In this document: positions 27,401 to 39,337 of the stretch, in pieces
Numbering within the stretch: position 1 is the stretch's first letter
Layout of the letters: each line of letters opens with the position of its first letter
Assembly: GCA_964304625.1 (NCBI GenBank)
Contig: OZ199838.1
Coordinates: 1,116,001-1,180,000, forward strand
DNA from: Kudoa neothunni
Taxonomy: Eukaryota > Cnidaria
Direction of reading: 5' to 3'
DNA: 64,000 bases
Translations under genes and position numbers: made by a program
Notes under the pieces: generated by a model
Told to the model about the DNA's origin: nothing
Database searches by the model: none
Seen by the model: the letters and a program-made list of their open reading frames with translations, nothing else

Positions 27401-28760
27401 TTGTGTTCAATGTAGCTATTCATATTATAAATAGTTGTTGTCTGTTGTACAGCGTATACACTTGGGCACTGTGTTTCGAAATGCACAGAACCTATCCAAC
27501 CGACGGAGAATGTTTGGCAAACCACCTTAACCTCTTTCGAGTATACTTTTTAGTTGAGTTTATGTTGAATTTCTTCGCTAAGATGTACTCTACTGGTAAC
27601 AATGAATCTCATAAGGGCCTAAACACTTTCCAATGTGACGTCCTCAACAATCACAGCCCCATCTTACTCAACCGTGTGCTGTCAATGTTGGTAGGGTTGT
27701 ACAACATGAAAGAAATTTTTCTGAATTCCTTCAAACAATCTCAAAGCACCCAATTGTAAGTCCAAATTTTATAATTTCAATACGAATTCATTTTTATTTG
27801 TTGTTTAAGTCGAAACGTTATCGATTCTATTCCCTACCTTTCGATCACCATCATGTTCAAATATGTTATGAAGTATGGCGATCCTTCACCAGAGCAAATT
27901 GATGCGTCTGGCGAAATTAATTCTATCAATAACGATATGAGTGCGGTAGAGCAATCATTATCCAACGCCAACATTTTGATGGAGAAGTACCAGCTTTTTC
28001 CTGCAACTTTTCAAAACTTTGTTTGTCATAGATTGAAAACAGGGAACCACGGCGAAAATGTTGTAGTGACTGTTCTAGTTGAACAAACCATGATAAACTA
28101 CTACAATGTGTTGACTTATATCAATAAAATTTTTGCTATGGTAGTCAATAGTCAAGTTTACGATATTAGAATATGTGTCAAATTGATGTTCGATGTAATT
28201 TGAAAGTTACCTGTTGTCATTTCCACTTTCTTAGATGTTCGAAATGCTGTTGAATTCAAATCAAGGAGTGTGTTTGAAAACTTGGTTGTTGGTTTCTTTA
28301 ACTCACTGCATCAATCGGTATAATTTTGATTAAAATTTAAAATCGGATGAGCTAATTATTGTTTAGACCTGCCTCATCACACTCAATATGGTGTGCTAGT
28401 TGTTTCTTGACTGCAGCTTCAAACAATTTCCACATACGAAATATGTAGTTATTTGTCGATTGGTTTCTCTCTTCATTGATTTCCTATCATTATCTATCTT
28501 ATTAATTAATAGGTTCGAATGGTTGTTAGTCCGCAGAGATAAAATCGAAGAATATGATCTCATCTATTTCATGTTGATTTGTACTAATTTGATGAAGGAT
28601 CACGTACGTCTTTATGAGGTTTTTTGGGTTAATCTTTGAATAATAGGATTTGTCAACTGCCCAAAAATTAGACTTTATTCTTGGTCTTGAAATCAGCTCA
28701 AAATTCTGCAAATTCTATGGTCTAGTTGCGAAACAATGTCGTAAAACACTCGAAATGTAG
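15470..28760 (+). CDS. HTT: Huntingtin orthologue, multi-exon, no polyglutamine tract
   Basis: Translations follow vertebrate huntingtin in order from near the N-terminus to the stop at 28758-28760. The exon at about 15594-15710 (FISIVSILFGFCDTNSSD, then ECLVRLFK) matches the MELFLLCSDDAESD...ECLNKVIKAL segment. At 16739 NNHNITNAVLHALSSFLE matches the HNVVTGALELLQQLF helix. In the 2.28-kb exon 21023-23305, LFDPVVKYAQNSYL matches LFEPLVIKALKQY. At about 26115 GWNEATDFEEQSLILLGLFN matches [20 protein letters not shown]. At 26740 VHSLCIYLLEFYLS matches IHSCSQFLLELYSR. I estimate 2,700-3,000 residues; the human protein has 3,144. Most introns are 40-60 bp, with exceptions of about 1.86 kb (18577-20428) and about 0.4 kb (23306-23725). 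The true start codon and first exon are unresolved. An in-frame stretch at about 15470-15543 may be an earlier exon, joined through a GC-AG intron. The protein is a HEAT-repeat scaffold in vesicle transport and autophagy in other animals. Confidence 0.9.
18577..20428. other. Long AT-rich intron in huntingtin
   Basis: This stretch separates the exon ending NMEFVTRLSDQNSL from the one starting IGLVGAIFVISRNF. It is about forty times longer than the other introns of the gene and extremely AT-rich. The only structured piece I see is a short run of CAACG units near 19901-19917. No transposase-like translation is evident. Confidence 0.6.
23906..23924. repeat. (TA)n microsatellite in a huntingtin intron
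   Basis: A simple TA run directly precedes the exon that starts near 23928 in the huntingtin gene. Confidence 0.8.
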
Positions 28761-30339
28761 ATCTCCAATCTGATAACCACTTTCACATCATACATTTTCT
28801 ATAAAATACAAACGCTTCATTCCTCATATAATCTATAATCATTTTTCATGTTTGTCTCGTAAAATATCTTGAAAGATATTTCCATTCAATCCAATCTGAC
28901 TGATATCTATTCTATTTTTGAGGTTACAAATAATAAAGGTAATAAAAGTAAAAGTACGATGGTTGACCGATTTTTCGCACTTTTCGAAATCATACAATAG
29001 ACGTTATAGAAACGTTCAAATATTCAAGGAATTATTATAATTCCCCCTTTTATAATATTTGTGAAAGTTTACATCGGTAAAACGTTGTTATCCCTGTTAT
29101 TTGATGAAAAGATGGATTAACCATTTTTCCGCCTTTATTCCTATCTTTGCTCTCATAAGCATGCGATAAAAATAATTCTCCTTAAAACTGTTTTATAAAA
29201 TTCAAATTTTGTTATCTTTGATAAACGTACACATTGCTTTACGATAATTTGGACTTCCGCATGGATACAAATCTCATTGACAAACATTTACCGGCTACTT
29301 TATACTTTATCGTGTTATTCCCTGTATTTACTGAGGGTATTCTACGTCAAGAGGAATACTAGAATTAAAATGATGTAATAATTCTAATTTTAATAAGTGT
29401 AGCTAAATTAATAATAATTAATGCAAACGTATTGACGATAATTCTTTTTCACTTAATGTACAAGGCACACATCCTATAATTTAGATTTGTTCATAAGGAC
29501 CCTTAATTATACTATAAACTGAATGTAATATATTATTTAGAAATATAATTTAAGTAAAATGAGGGTGGAATAATCTAATTGTATAAATTATAAATTTGTG
29601 GGGACAAACTTAATTTCCCCTATGATTATTGCGCATAAAACAGCGAAAAATCAGTTGTGACCTATTTTTCGCCCTTTTTTTAGTGGTTCCAAGGGGATTA
29701 CAAAAAATCGGTTACCCACTGTCGTACCTTACTGCCTATCTCACATAATCAAGTAAAATAAACCATCTAAGTTAAATTATTCTTCAAATCAAATTATCGA
29801 TAAATAGAATACCTCAAAATATCATAAAATATATTACAACCTTATATAATTAAAAAGAGAATAAGTCAAAATTATGCAATAAATAAATTAATTAAAGTTT
29901 ATTATTAAATGTACTCTACAATGACTCCCCTGTCCACAGTAGTAGCTTTCCACACCCCCTAGTTGCGGAATACTCTTCCAATGACAAGTAAGTCTAAAAA
30001 CCCAAACGAATGATACGATACAGTCGACAAAAACATAGAAATCAGGGGAGATATTTGTGCGCATGCGTCTGATAATAAACAACATAGAAACCGCCCCCGC
30101 CATCAAATAAATTTTAAGTTTCAAAAAATTAAACTTCTGAAAATTAGTTTAAAATTTATTGAGCTTATTACAAGTGTGTGAAGCATAAAACAACCTCAGA
30201 AACTTGATAAATTTAATAAGATCCAAAAATATTTGAATTTTATATTCAGAAAAATACACGTAAAACGTATAAAATGAAAATATGTAATAAGAACAGATTT
30301 GTATGTTAGGGTAAGGTAAGGTAAGGTAAAGTAAATGGG
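28761..30339. other. Intergenic region downstream of huntingtin
   Basis: No clear gene. A 34-codon plus-strand frame starts at 29262 (MDTNLIDKHLPATLYFIVLF) and a minus-strand frame (29888-30124) translates to hydrophobic sequence, but neither has support beyond being open. A loose motif resembling ACCNATTTTTCGCCCTTT occurs three times, near 28967, 29118 and 29658, in diverged form. A TGCGCATGCG palindrome lies at 30058-30067. Confidence 0.45.
30310..30329. repeat. Short (GGTAA)4 tandem repeat
   Basis: Four tandem GGTAA units lie just beyond the stop of the small minus-strand gene at 30340, where they form a pyrimidine-rich tract on the transcribed side. The unit differs from the TTAGGG telomere repeat. 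Confidence 0.7.
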
Positions 30340-30642
30340 TTAGAGAGCCCACCAATATTCCACACCTTTCTCCTTGAGATATCTCTTGAATCTCTAACAA
30401 ATAATGTATATCAGTGAAAAGACTTGAAACAGCTAATCACATATAGATTGTGGTTGGTAGTGGTTTGGCGTTGGCTTTGAAGCTTTTCCTCATTGACCAA
30501 CTACAATAACCAGATTCAAATTAAGATGATTGTGTAAATATTTTACAAGGTCATCAATAAATCCGGGAACTGTCATAAGTATTCCAATTGCACAAAAGTA
30601 CGCAGCAAACGGTGGTACAAGCAGAATGAAACTGTGTCTCAT
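30340..30642 (-). CDS. Predicted 61-residue single-pass membrane protein
   Basis: I infer two exons, 30642-30511 and 30393-30340, joined by a 117-bp phase-0 GT-AG intron and giving 61 residues. The N-terminus holds a hydrophobic helix (ILLVPPFAAYFCAIGILMTV) followed by a basic, aromatic tail (FKRYLKEKGVEYWWAL). The size and layout recall small accessory subunits of mitochondrial respiratory complexes, but I do not recognise a specific one. A GC palindrome (30651-30661) lies about 10 bp upstream of the ATG. The model depends on the splice choice, since the unspliced frame would end after LNLVIVVGQ. Confidence 0.4.
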
Positions 30643-30650
30643 TTTAATAT

Positions 30651-30661
30651 TTGCGCATGCG
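30651..30661. promoter_or_regulatory. NRF1-like palindrome upstream of the small minus-strand gene
   Basis: TTGCGCATGCG matches most of the NRF1 (erect-wing) consensus TGCGCATGCGCA. It is 10 bp from the predicted ATG of the 61-residue protein. A second partial motif, ATGCGCAAAA, follows at 30667-30676. Binding is inferred only. Confidence 0.35.
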
Positions 30662-30822
30662 TTATGAATGCGCAAAAAATTCAAAATTCAAAATCCAACA
30701 AACATACAAACTATCTACAAAAATGACCATGCATTTAACCATTATTAATTGATCGATGGGAATTTGAGTGATGGCTCGATTCTCTAAAATAATTTATAAT
30801 TAATCAAATAATCAAAATTAGT

Positions 30823-31449
30823 TTATTCTACAATAATTCGAAACAAATTAATTACTCGTATATCCATGTATTCGATAGTCATTGTGGTGAATTGAAGAGC
30901 AAGTAATAAACCGGATGCAACCGCAAACAACCCACCCAACATAAATATAACATTGCACTGATTTCTATAGCTGCAATAGACAGCCAATCCCAGAGCAGTA
31001 TGAATGATTGAACCAATCCCATAGAGACAGATTATTATAAGGTCATCACGTAAAAATGGAGGTAGCCGATCGTTTATCTGGAATGTGATCATCATAAAAT
31101 GAGTGAATGCGAAAAATATTGACAGAGAAGATGCCAATAAAAGACACTTTCTTCGACTGTTGGGTTTCACTGCACATTTAAAACAACAACAACACACACT
31201 TCCCGCCAACATCATAGTGATACATAGATTTAGAAGAATAAAAAAGATTCTAATTTTGAACTCCATTGTTTGTGAATATTTTGTGATAAATCGAACCCAT
31301 CTTACAAACGCATCCAATTCACTCACTGTTTTCCTGATGTTGATATTTGGAAGAGGGATGGAAATATTGGCCGAAGGGATTTCTATACTTTTCCTTGGTG
31401 TGTGTGTTCTAGCGAGAAAATTCCAAACCATAAACACAACCGGTTTCAA
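30823..31449 (-). CDS. Predicted four-transmembrane protein of unknown family
   Basis: A single uninterrupted frame encodes up to 208 residues. From Met62 (ATG at 31264-31266) the pattern is that of a tetraspan protein. Helix 1 is IRIFFILLNLCITMMLAGSV, followed by a cysteine cluster CCCCFKC that could be palmitoylated. Helix 2 is CLLLASSLSIFFAFTHFMMI. A short loop (NDRLPPFLRDD) leads to helix 3 (LIIICLYGIGSIIHTALGLA), then helix 4 (VIFMLGGLFAVASGLLLAL). The first 61 residues are basic and polar and may be a cytosolic tail or untranslated. There is no claudin W-LW-C-C signature and no CCG motif of true tetraspanins. Function unknown. Confidence 0.6.
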   Translation of the reverse strand: MKPVVFMVWNFLARTHTPRKSIEIPSANISIPLPNINIRKTVSELDAFVRWVRFITKYSQTMEFKIRIFFILLNLCITMMLAGSVCCCCFKCAVKPNSRRKCLLLASSLSIFFAFTHFMMITFQINDRLPPFLRDDLIIICLYGIGSIIHTALGLAVYCSYRNQCNVIFMLGGLFAVASGLLLALQFTTMTIEYMDIRVINLFRIIVE

Positions 31450-31499
31450 CCTAACTAACGCCGGATCTGGATCGGTGGATGGTGTGTTTGATTGAATGC

Positions 31500-34400
31500 G
31501 GTAGGTTGATTACTTTCGGTACTGACGCTTCACTCTGTGTTACTTTCTTTAAAGAGGGACACTAATCTACGCCAGACACATTTGAATATATTCTTATTCT
31601 TGTAATTATTGTAGTTAGTTATTGTAATTAATTATTGTAGTTTGGAAGTTCTTAACTAGTATACACATAAGTACACACTGCTCACTTGAGGGAGTGAACA
31701 TGTTGGTGTAGTTGTGATAAGGAAGTTTAAACGGTTTGTGCTTAACAACAATCAAAAAGTTTTTGCGGATCTTTATTGAGTATTATTTGTATTTAGAAAA
31801 TGAGTTAATTAATTACATTTAATCTAATTTAAATTTTTTAATATTTTTAAGACTTGTTTTGCATATCGAATGTCATCTCTCATAATCATACTCCATGTAA
31901 TATTTATTTATTCCATCCAATAAATAAAAAGTATAAATAAATTCCATTGGTTTTTTCACCATAAAAAAACTATTTATATTGATCTTTATCATAACATCGA
32001 TTCGGTTACCCTGTTTAAGGATTAACGATTTTTAACAAACAATGAGTTCATAGAGTAACCCATTCCACATATTATTAATGATTCCTTTTATATTATAATA
32101 TATTATAATATTAGAGGTAACTAATTTGAACTTTATGCCATCATCTAAGTGTAATTTTATAGTTAAAAAACTTGAGTGTAATCTACAACTTTGAATAAAG
32201 ATGTAAATAATTGGTGTTTTAATGTTTATTGATTCGATATAGAAGGTCTATAGTAAGGTATGATTTATAATAACTTCAGGAAGATTTCTGATAATGATTA
32301 GACAACCAAATTAATCATTTGTAATAGTCTGTCTATCACTTGGTTATGAAATTCATGCACCAATAATGAAAAACATTAATTAGTTTTAATGTGTTATTCT
32401 TTAGTTTACAGTGATGGAGTATTAAAAGTTAAACAGAAACCTCAATCTATCACAGAAAATAAAACCTAGTTACATTCATTGCGCCTGCGCATTGGTAAAA
32501 GTTATCTAAAGCCCCCGACTACAGTCACCGCTTTGTCGGAAATATTAAAAACAAACAACAGCTACTAACTATGTAAATAAAATTAAAAATATTTAAATGT
32601 AAAAAAATAAATAAATAAAAGTGAAGTGTCAGTATGGTTTCCTAAAAAAATTTTTTTTTTTAATCGGCTTAAAAATTGGTCAACTTTGTTTATATATTTG
32701 CCTTTTCATCACCAAAAACTATCAAAAGAAGTCTCCCATTATAATTTATTACCATATGTAAGAAATTTGTTTATTCTATTTAGAGTTTAAGTTATATTTA
32801 CGTTTTTAACGTTGATTTTTAAAATGTACTGGGTTCGTATTATAATTTCATCATTTTTATTATAGTTATTTATTATAGTTATTATACATTTTCTAACCTT
32901 CTTTTTCCTTCGAAATAATTTTTGAAAGTTATCTACCTTCTTTGAACGTTTTAAATTGGTACGATGAAAATTAGACTAAATTAACCCTACCTTAATGCAA
33001 ATTGGGTATGATTATGAACAATAAGCGGGAAGATAAAAAATGGTTTCAAATCGCCTGGATATTTCAAAAATATGTAAAAGATACTTTTCGGAAAAATTCT
33101 TCCTATGTTATATATTACAAAAAATGTACTGAAGGCATCAACAGTGAAAAGTCTTCAATTATTATTACAATTAAATTTAATCCTCAAGATTCTGTAAATA
33201 TGTACGCTCGCAAATTTCAATTCTAGCAATTCCTGCTTATTCGTCACATAAATAATTAGTTGCCATAATTCGCTATATTTAAATATTTTAAGTTCTCTAT
33301 AATGTTTTTAGTTGTTTTCGGACATACATATAATCAATATTTGGCAAGAATAGCCCCCTTCTTGAGACATTCTACTGTAAAATAATTATTTCCAAAAGAG
33401 ATTTCAATAAATATAACGATACCATCGAAAAAACATCGATTTGCAGATTTTCTACTTATAATCTGGACTATATGAAAATATTCTTTGAAATTAATATGAA
33501 ATTTTCATGTTCGCAATTCAAAATTGTGATCTATCTATAACACATTCTACTTGAAGCATTAAAGTTAACTTGTGATTGAAAATTAGATAAAGTTTTCAAA
33601 CCTTACCGTCCTGATTAGGGGTCCGAGATTCATACCCCGAGTCAAATAAAAATGATACGGCTGAGCATGTTCTTACCGTAATACTGATACTGATACTGAT
33701 ACTGATACTGATTCTCTGTAATCGAAATCATTCTCGAAATTATGTCATGTGTGATTCATGCGCACTCGAAGATGATAAAAGTGTTGTAAATAGTAGTTAT
33801 TTTATAACTTTTATTGAAATAGATTTACAATTTCAAATTATTATTTTTTATTTGTTAATCTGTACAACAAATACAATAATTTTATATTATTCATAAAATA
33901 AATAATCTTATTACAATGATTATTAATATCTAAATTAAAATTACACTGTTTAAATGATAAAAAACTTTTAAAATAGGTTGAATTAACAATAATTGCAATA
34001 TACATTATTTAAAAATAATGTATATTATAAGTAAAATATCGATGTAATTAGCATAAAAATTATTTTATTAGATTTTGTTGGTTCATTGTCAATTTTTATC
34101 CCTCAAATTACAGTCAACTTTCATTCAAAAAATTATGTAAACTAAAACTTTACTTTATATATTGTTTCATCTGTTTATTTTATATATTTAATTTTTAACT
34201 TTATAATTAAACCGTATAACTATACAATTGGACATTCCACGCAAACACCATTAGTCACGTCTAATATTTTGCATTCAAATATTAAATATCTGGACCATTT
34301 ATAAATAGTTATTGATTTTTTTGAGGTTTATTTGTAAAAAATTCGATGACTAAAATCGACGTTTTTTTGTTGGTTCTATCATGCGCACGCACATTACCGG

Positions 34401-35750
34401 GTTAATTAAAATTTAAAAAATTGGAACAAGATCCCCGAAAAATATTTTTTATCAGAAGCAATAATGAAAAAACATTGAGAAAAATGATAGAATTAGAATT
34501 TTTTGTAATTTTGTCATTTTCTCTATCTCAAAAAAAATAACTGGCCGTGAAACGCTTTTTTAAGGATGTATCTTTCTTAGGCATTATTTTCTTTTAAATT
34601 CTATTCTGTTGTAGAGACAATTTCATTTTGCAATACGTACAGACTAATTCATTTTACACCTTCTCTATGTTGATCAATTCGACAAGAAAACTATCAATTT
34701 CTTCTCGGTAGATTTTGAATATTCCCGGAAAATTAACGTCGAAATTATTTTAAATTTTCGACATAAAATCGAAAACCACGAACCCCATTAATAAATCATG
34801 ATTTATAAATATCGTTGTCTAATATAAATTCTCGTTTAGATCCAATTATGTTTCTAAAAAACACAAGGAAACAGCCAACCCATTCCATTTATTATCAGCT
34901 GTCAGTTGTATTTATAATATTTCTCCTTAAATTAGACTACTTATTTTATTCTTTTACGTAATTGCAATAGAAATATATTTCCTTGCATAAAAATAAATTT
35001 GTTTTATAATTTATTTTTTGAGAACCGATGTGAAATTGTCATTTTAAATGGTAGGGAGTACAGGAACTTAAATGGATCTGGAAGTGTTGCCACGGAAAAA
35101 TTGGTCAAATGAAATAACTGATAATTTGTTCTTTAATAAGTTTATAAAATTAACTATATTAAATTACCAATGAAAATATATGTGTATAGGATAATTTGCA
35201 TTTTTCCAATATATCCCTTGTTACAATTAAAATAGTTTTAATTTGAGCCAAAAATACTAAATTATATTTGTTAAATTGTTTCTATTAGTTAAACATACAC
35301 TTGGATTAAATTAATAAAGATCAAACGTGTCATAAAAATAAATCCAGACGGAATTTTAACCAGGTGATAAATCTAGATGTTAGTCTATATTTATTCGAAA
35401 AATTATTTCATACATAGAATTTACTAACATTTTAAACAAATTTTAAAATAATTGAAATTACTCGATTTTCATTTAATCGAGTACCGACTGTATCCTAATA
35501 GATAAATCATAATAAATATCCCCCTATATTTATTCTAGCTTAAATATGAACAAATACAGAGATTCCCAGTTTTAACCTCATTATAAAAGAAAGATTTTTA
35601 ATTACTATTGATACGAGAATTTTTGTTCGTTTAAACATCATTATACATCCTAATCATCCATCCTTGCTACAATTCGGTCAAGAGTAATATGGCTAAAATT
35701 ATCATAACTTATACAAAATCTAAAGAAAATTTGAAGATATTAAACTACTA
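31500..35750. other. Gene-poor AT-rich DNA
   Basis: No supported gene. A 74-codon plus-strand frame at 33002-33226 reads like protein (REDKKWFQIAWIFQKYVKD) but matches nothing I know. GC motifs occur at 32480 (GCGCCTGCGC) and 34381 (ATGCGCACGC). A patch at 33600-33660 is GC-richer than its surroundings and contains a tRNA B-box-like stretch on the minus strand. Confidence 0.45.
33681..33712. repeat. (ATACTG)5 tandem repeat
   Basis: Five exact tandem ATACTG units plus a partial sixth adjoin a GC-richer patch at 33600-33660. Simple hexamer tails of this kind are common next to retroposed sequence, but no parent element is visible. Confidence 0.85.
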
Positions 35751-35758
35751 TATAACTG

Positions 35759-36261
35759 TTAATTTCTGACGCGTAATGTTAAATGTTGAAATAATTCCGC
35801 CTTTCCCACAATAAGATGTGTAAGCATCACATTAAATTCAAATTGAATAATAAGAACACATTTTAATAAATCCACTCGTTCAGTTACATTGTGAAACAGC
35901 TTAAAATTAACTAAAATTTCATACTGATGTTCACTATTAAATCCCAAAGAATGAATTTAAAAATACGCGCACGCAACCAACAAAGTTTAAAAATAAATGT
36001 CTTATCAACTGGATTTTTGATCATAGTTAATTCTTTCTCATCCCTTAAAATGTAATAATACATAATAAGTAACGATCTAAAATATATATTAAGAAATATA
36101 ATGTATACATAAATCATTAATATGAGTTGACGGGATTTAAAAAGGAAGTTACGCACGCGTGGATAAGATTTATGATAAATTCTGAAAGGGCCATCAAGTA
36201 GGGCCTTTAAAATAATCAAAATTATCTTTCTTCTCAATTTTCCGAAAAAACACTCAACCAA
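35759..36261 (-). CDS. Weak candidate gene, unknown product
   Basis: Two overlapping minus-strand frames have protein-like composition. The downstream one (HQYEILVNFKLFHNVTERVD and ELFQHLTLRVRN) looks most like real coding sequence. The upstream one contains LDGPFRIYHKSYPRVRNFLF. They could be exons of one gene divergent from the ADCK1-like gene at 36461, but I cannot fix a splice model or name a family. GC motifs ACGCGCACGC (35965) and ACGCACGCGT (36151) lie within the candidate. Confidence 0.25.
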
Positions 36262-36460
36262 ATTTTACCAATTAGACTACAATAGTTTAAATTATTAGAT
36301 AGAATAGAGGAGTTGTTTAAAATTTTGCTGATCTTAAGTTCAAGCCGAGGATTAAAGTTAAGTTGAACATTCCGTGCGATAAACGTGTGACATTCAGATT
36401 GACCGTTAACATCTCATCTTCGAGACATTATTATTATTATTTGAATTTGAATTTGAATAG

Positions 36461-38953
36461 ATGGTCTTTCTTATTCAAACTATTAAAACCAGCATGAAAT
36501 ACAGTCCAAGAATCACAAATACCACAACAAAATCATGTGTCCAAGTCCGATGCTGTGGTTCACTTTCCAGTTTTCGAATGTTCAAGATAAATCCTAGATC
36601 TTCGTTTTTAGTAAACGAGTTAACGTGCAGATCGAATAATTATAAAATAACCTAGAGTGATGTGGTAACAATAAATAAACGGTTCAACAGTTCATTTTCC
36701 AAGGAAAATTCTCAATTTGAAAGAATTTGCAACAACTACACCGTGGCAAAGGCCAAACCCCCTCCATCCGGTAGGATAATGACAACATTAAAAATAGCCG
36801 CCGTTTTGGGGTTTGGTTGGTTGTTGCTTAGTGATGTGCCTTACGTGTATAGACCTATCAAGTATTGTTGGTTTTTGTCATGACCTACCGTAATCTACTT
36901 TCAAAAGAGCATTGTATGCAATCGCCAAAATTTTATGTGTCTATACCTTCTCATATCGATTCAACCCATTTATTGTGATATTTTGGTTATTGAGTAACTT
37001 GGTTAAAGTTGTTTTGTAGAAACCGGATGAGGATGAAATGGCCCTTTCAGACTGCCATACAAGAGCTGCGGAGTTGCTATTTTTAGCATGTGTCGAACTA
37101 AAAGGAATTTATATCAAACTGGGGCAAGGCTTATCCACTATGCACCATATAATTCCTGACGAATACATAAGAGTGTTGACCAACTTGAAAAAATTAACTT
37201 CTGGAAGAACATTGCGAAATGTATATGTGAATAGATAGATGACTACTAACTCTTTTGTATTTAGGCAACCGACACACTTGAACAAGAACTTGGCTTCGAT
37301 TACAGAGACATGTTTATTCGGATAGCCGCATATTCGTTTGCTGCTGCAAGTATGGCTTCGGTTTTTGCAGCCGTTTTGGATGATCCTGAAAAAAGCGATG
37401 TTGCACTTAAAGTAGTTAACTTACTTTGGGGTTAAATTTTAACGTTACACTTCAATTTTGTATCATTCAAATATTACCATCACTGGTAGGTTCAGTACAA
37501 CGAAGTTGCTAGATACTCGGAAGGTGACTTGCAGTTCATTATTTTTGTTCTGCGTTTGCTGGAAATGTGGGATAAAGATCTTGAATTTAAATTTATTTTC
37601 GAAGTTGGTCTCATGTGCTTATTTTGCCGATTCTATTGACCAATTAGAGACTCTATCAATCACTACTCGACGAATCCAACTTTGTCAAAGAGGCTGAAAA
37701 CCTGGAAAGATGTAAAAAAGATTTGGCATCATTTAATTTTGTCTACGTTCCAAAAGTTTATTATCCTATCACCTGTAGAGTAATTTCTCTGCTAGTCACT
37801 CGCTTTTGAAGAATAAATTTTATTTTTCTAAATACCCAATCACAAATAGAGAATAATTGGAATGGAATTTATTGATGGTGCAGAAATAACATTGACCAAG
37901 TTGACCAATTACGACCTCGATATTAAAGATGTATTACTCACATTTTGTGATTGTCATATGTATGGTATTCCGTCGGTAGGTGATGCAAAAAATATTCCAA
38001 GTATTCGGCTATCAAATATTTCAGAGTGGGTTCGTACATGGTGATCCTCATCATTCTAACAGTAAATTTAATGTGATCTTAAATGATACTACCGTTGTGT
38101 TTAGTTTTGGCGCGTAAATCGAAAAATGGTAAAAACTCTGAAATTGTTGTTATCGATCACGGACTTTACACCGAATTGGATGAAAAGTATATTATATATT
38201 AGATAAGCGAGAGCTTTCTTTCAACATCTTCATTAAAGACATCGAATTGCGTTGGCCAATTTCTGGATTGCAGGTATTCTTGGAGATGAAAACAAAATGA
38301 AAGAAAATGCTCAAATTCTGGGAATTAATGGTAACAACCATTCCCAATCACATATTTTACCATTTCCAATAACTTCTCACAAATTTTGGTCATATTTTAT
38401 ATTTTAGACTTTAAAACATTTTGGACTATGTTGTTTCAGCGTCCTTATTCCACCGAGGGCATCTCAGTTGTGTCTCTGCAAGACAAAGAACAACTTATGA
38501 AATTGACGAAACAATATCTGAAAAATGTGTCCAAAATACTTAAAGCATTACCTTCCTCCATCTTGTTGGTATTAAGAAATTTGAATACGATTCGTTCGTT
38601 GAATATTGAACTGGAAGAGCCATGCAATTTCGTTTTAGAAATGACTCGATGGTAATCACATTTACTATTACTACTATTATTATTATTTGATACTTTATTG
38701 GCTTGTTTGGTTCTCATTGCTTTATTCTATTGGGTAGGGCTAAAGCTGCGATAGAAACGCCTTCCAAGAATTTTTCCATTTGGGAAAGGGTACTGAAGTT
38801 TTTCCACAACATAATCCTTCGAATATTCATCATGTGAGTTGTTTTTTAATTTAATCGAATAATTATTTCTCTAGAAAAGAGGATGTAATGCGAAGATTCT
38901 ATGGACGTCTCACCAGACATCTCAAAATGGATGAAATTTTAATTGAAATTTAA
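36461..38953 (+). CDS. ADCK1: ADCK1-like atypical kinase (UbiB/ABC1 family), mitochondrial
   Basis: A multi-exon gene with short introns (for example 36611-36655). In order: an N-terminus rich in Ser/Thr/Arg/Lys and lacking acidic residues, consistent with a mitochondrial presequence; a possible membrane helix (TLKIAAVLGFGWLLL); the family KxGQ motif in GIYIKLGQGLST near 37100; an Ala-rich nucleotide loop (AAASMASVFAAV) and ALKV lysine strand near 37340-37410; EAENLERCKKDL; MEFIDGAEI; the catalytic loop GFVHGDPHHSN near 38027-38060; and the metal-binding DHGLY near 38155. The C-terminal ETPSKNFSIWERVLKFF matches the human SFSEAFNLWQINLHEL region. Introns shown by conserved blocks include one ending at CCAATTAG before the exon RLYQSLLDESNF. 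ADCK1 supports mitochondrial membrane organisation and lipid homeostasis in other animals. I see no frame break. Confidence 0.88.
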
Positions 38954-39337
38954 CTTTATACAACTTTTGCTAGCTACATTCTTGTTTATTGCCGATAAAT
39001 CATACTGTGAAATCATTTCCTCACTATATTTTCGAGTCTGTAGTAAAGGATACATCGTAAATGAAATCTCGTTTAGCGTGTAACACTAGTACATACGCAG
39101 AAAAACATTACACTATTGCACTTTTTGTAGAATGAGATTTTGTGTTTGTTGGTGCTTTATAAGTATTCTATAAACCACGAAAAATCTATTTTTAAGCTTT
39201 TTTGAATAAATAATATAATGATTTATAACAAACCTGAAGAAATATGAAGAAAAACACAACGCCATTACTAAATCAATAACAACATTGAAGAACTGGTCCA
39301 GATCATTGGATTGATAATAAACACAAATAATTGGTTA
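38954..39337. other. Intergenic, nothing recognised
   Basis: No gene-like frame or clear repeat between the ADCK1-like stop and the piggyBac remnant. Confidence 0.4.

Noticed and set aside
29888-30124. Minus-strand frame considered as a respiratory-complex subunit
   Set aside because: The resemblance in the tail was too weak and depended on choosing a frame.
30310-30329. GGTAA units considered as telomere-like repeat
   Set aside because: Only four units and not TTAGGG or a known variant; interior to the window.
33002-33226. 74-codon open frame
   Set aside because: Protein-like in places but unrecognised and isolated; mentioned only within the intergenic entry.
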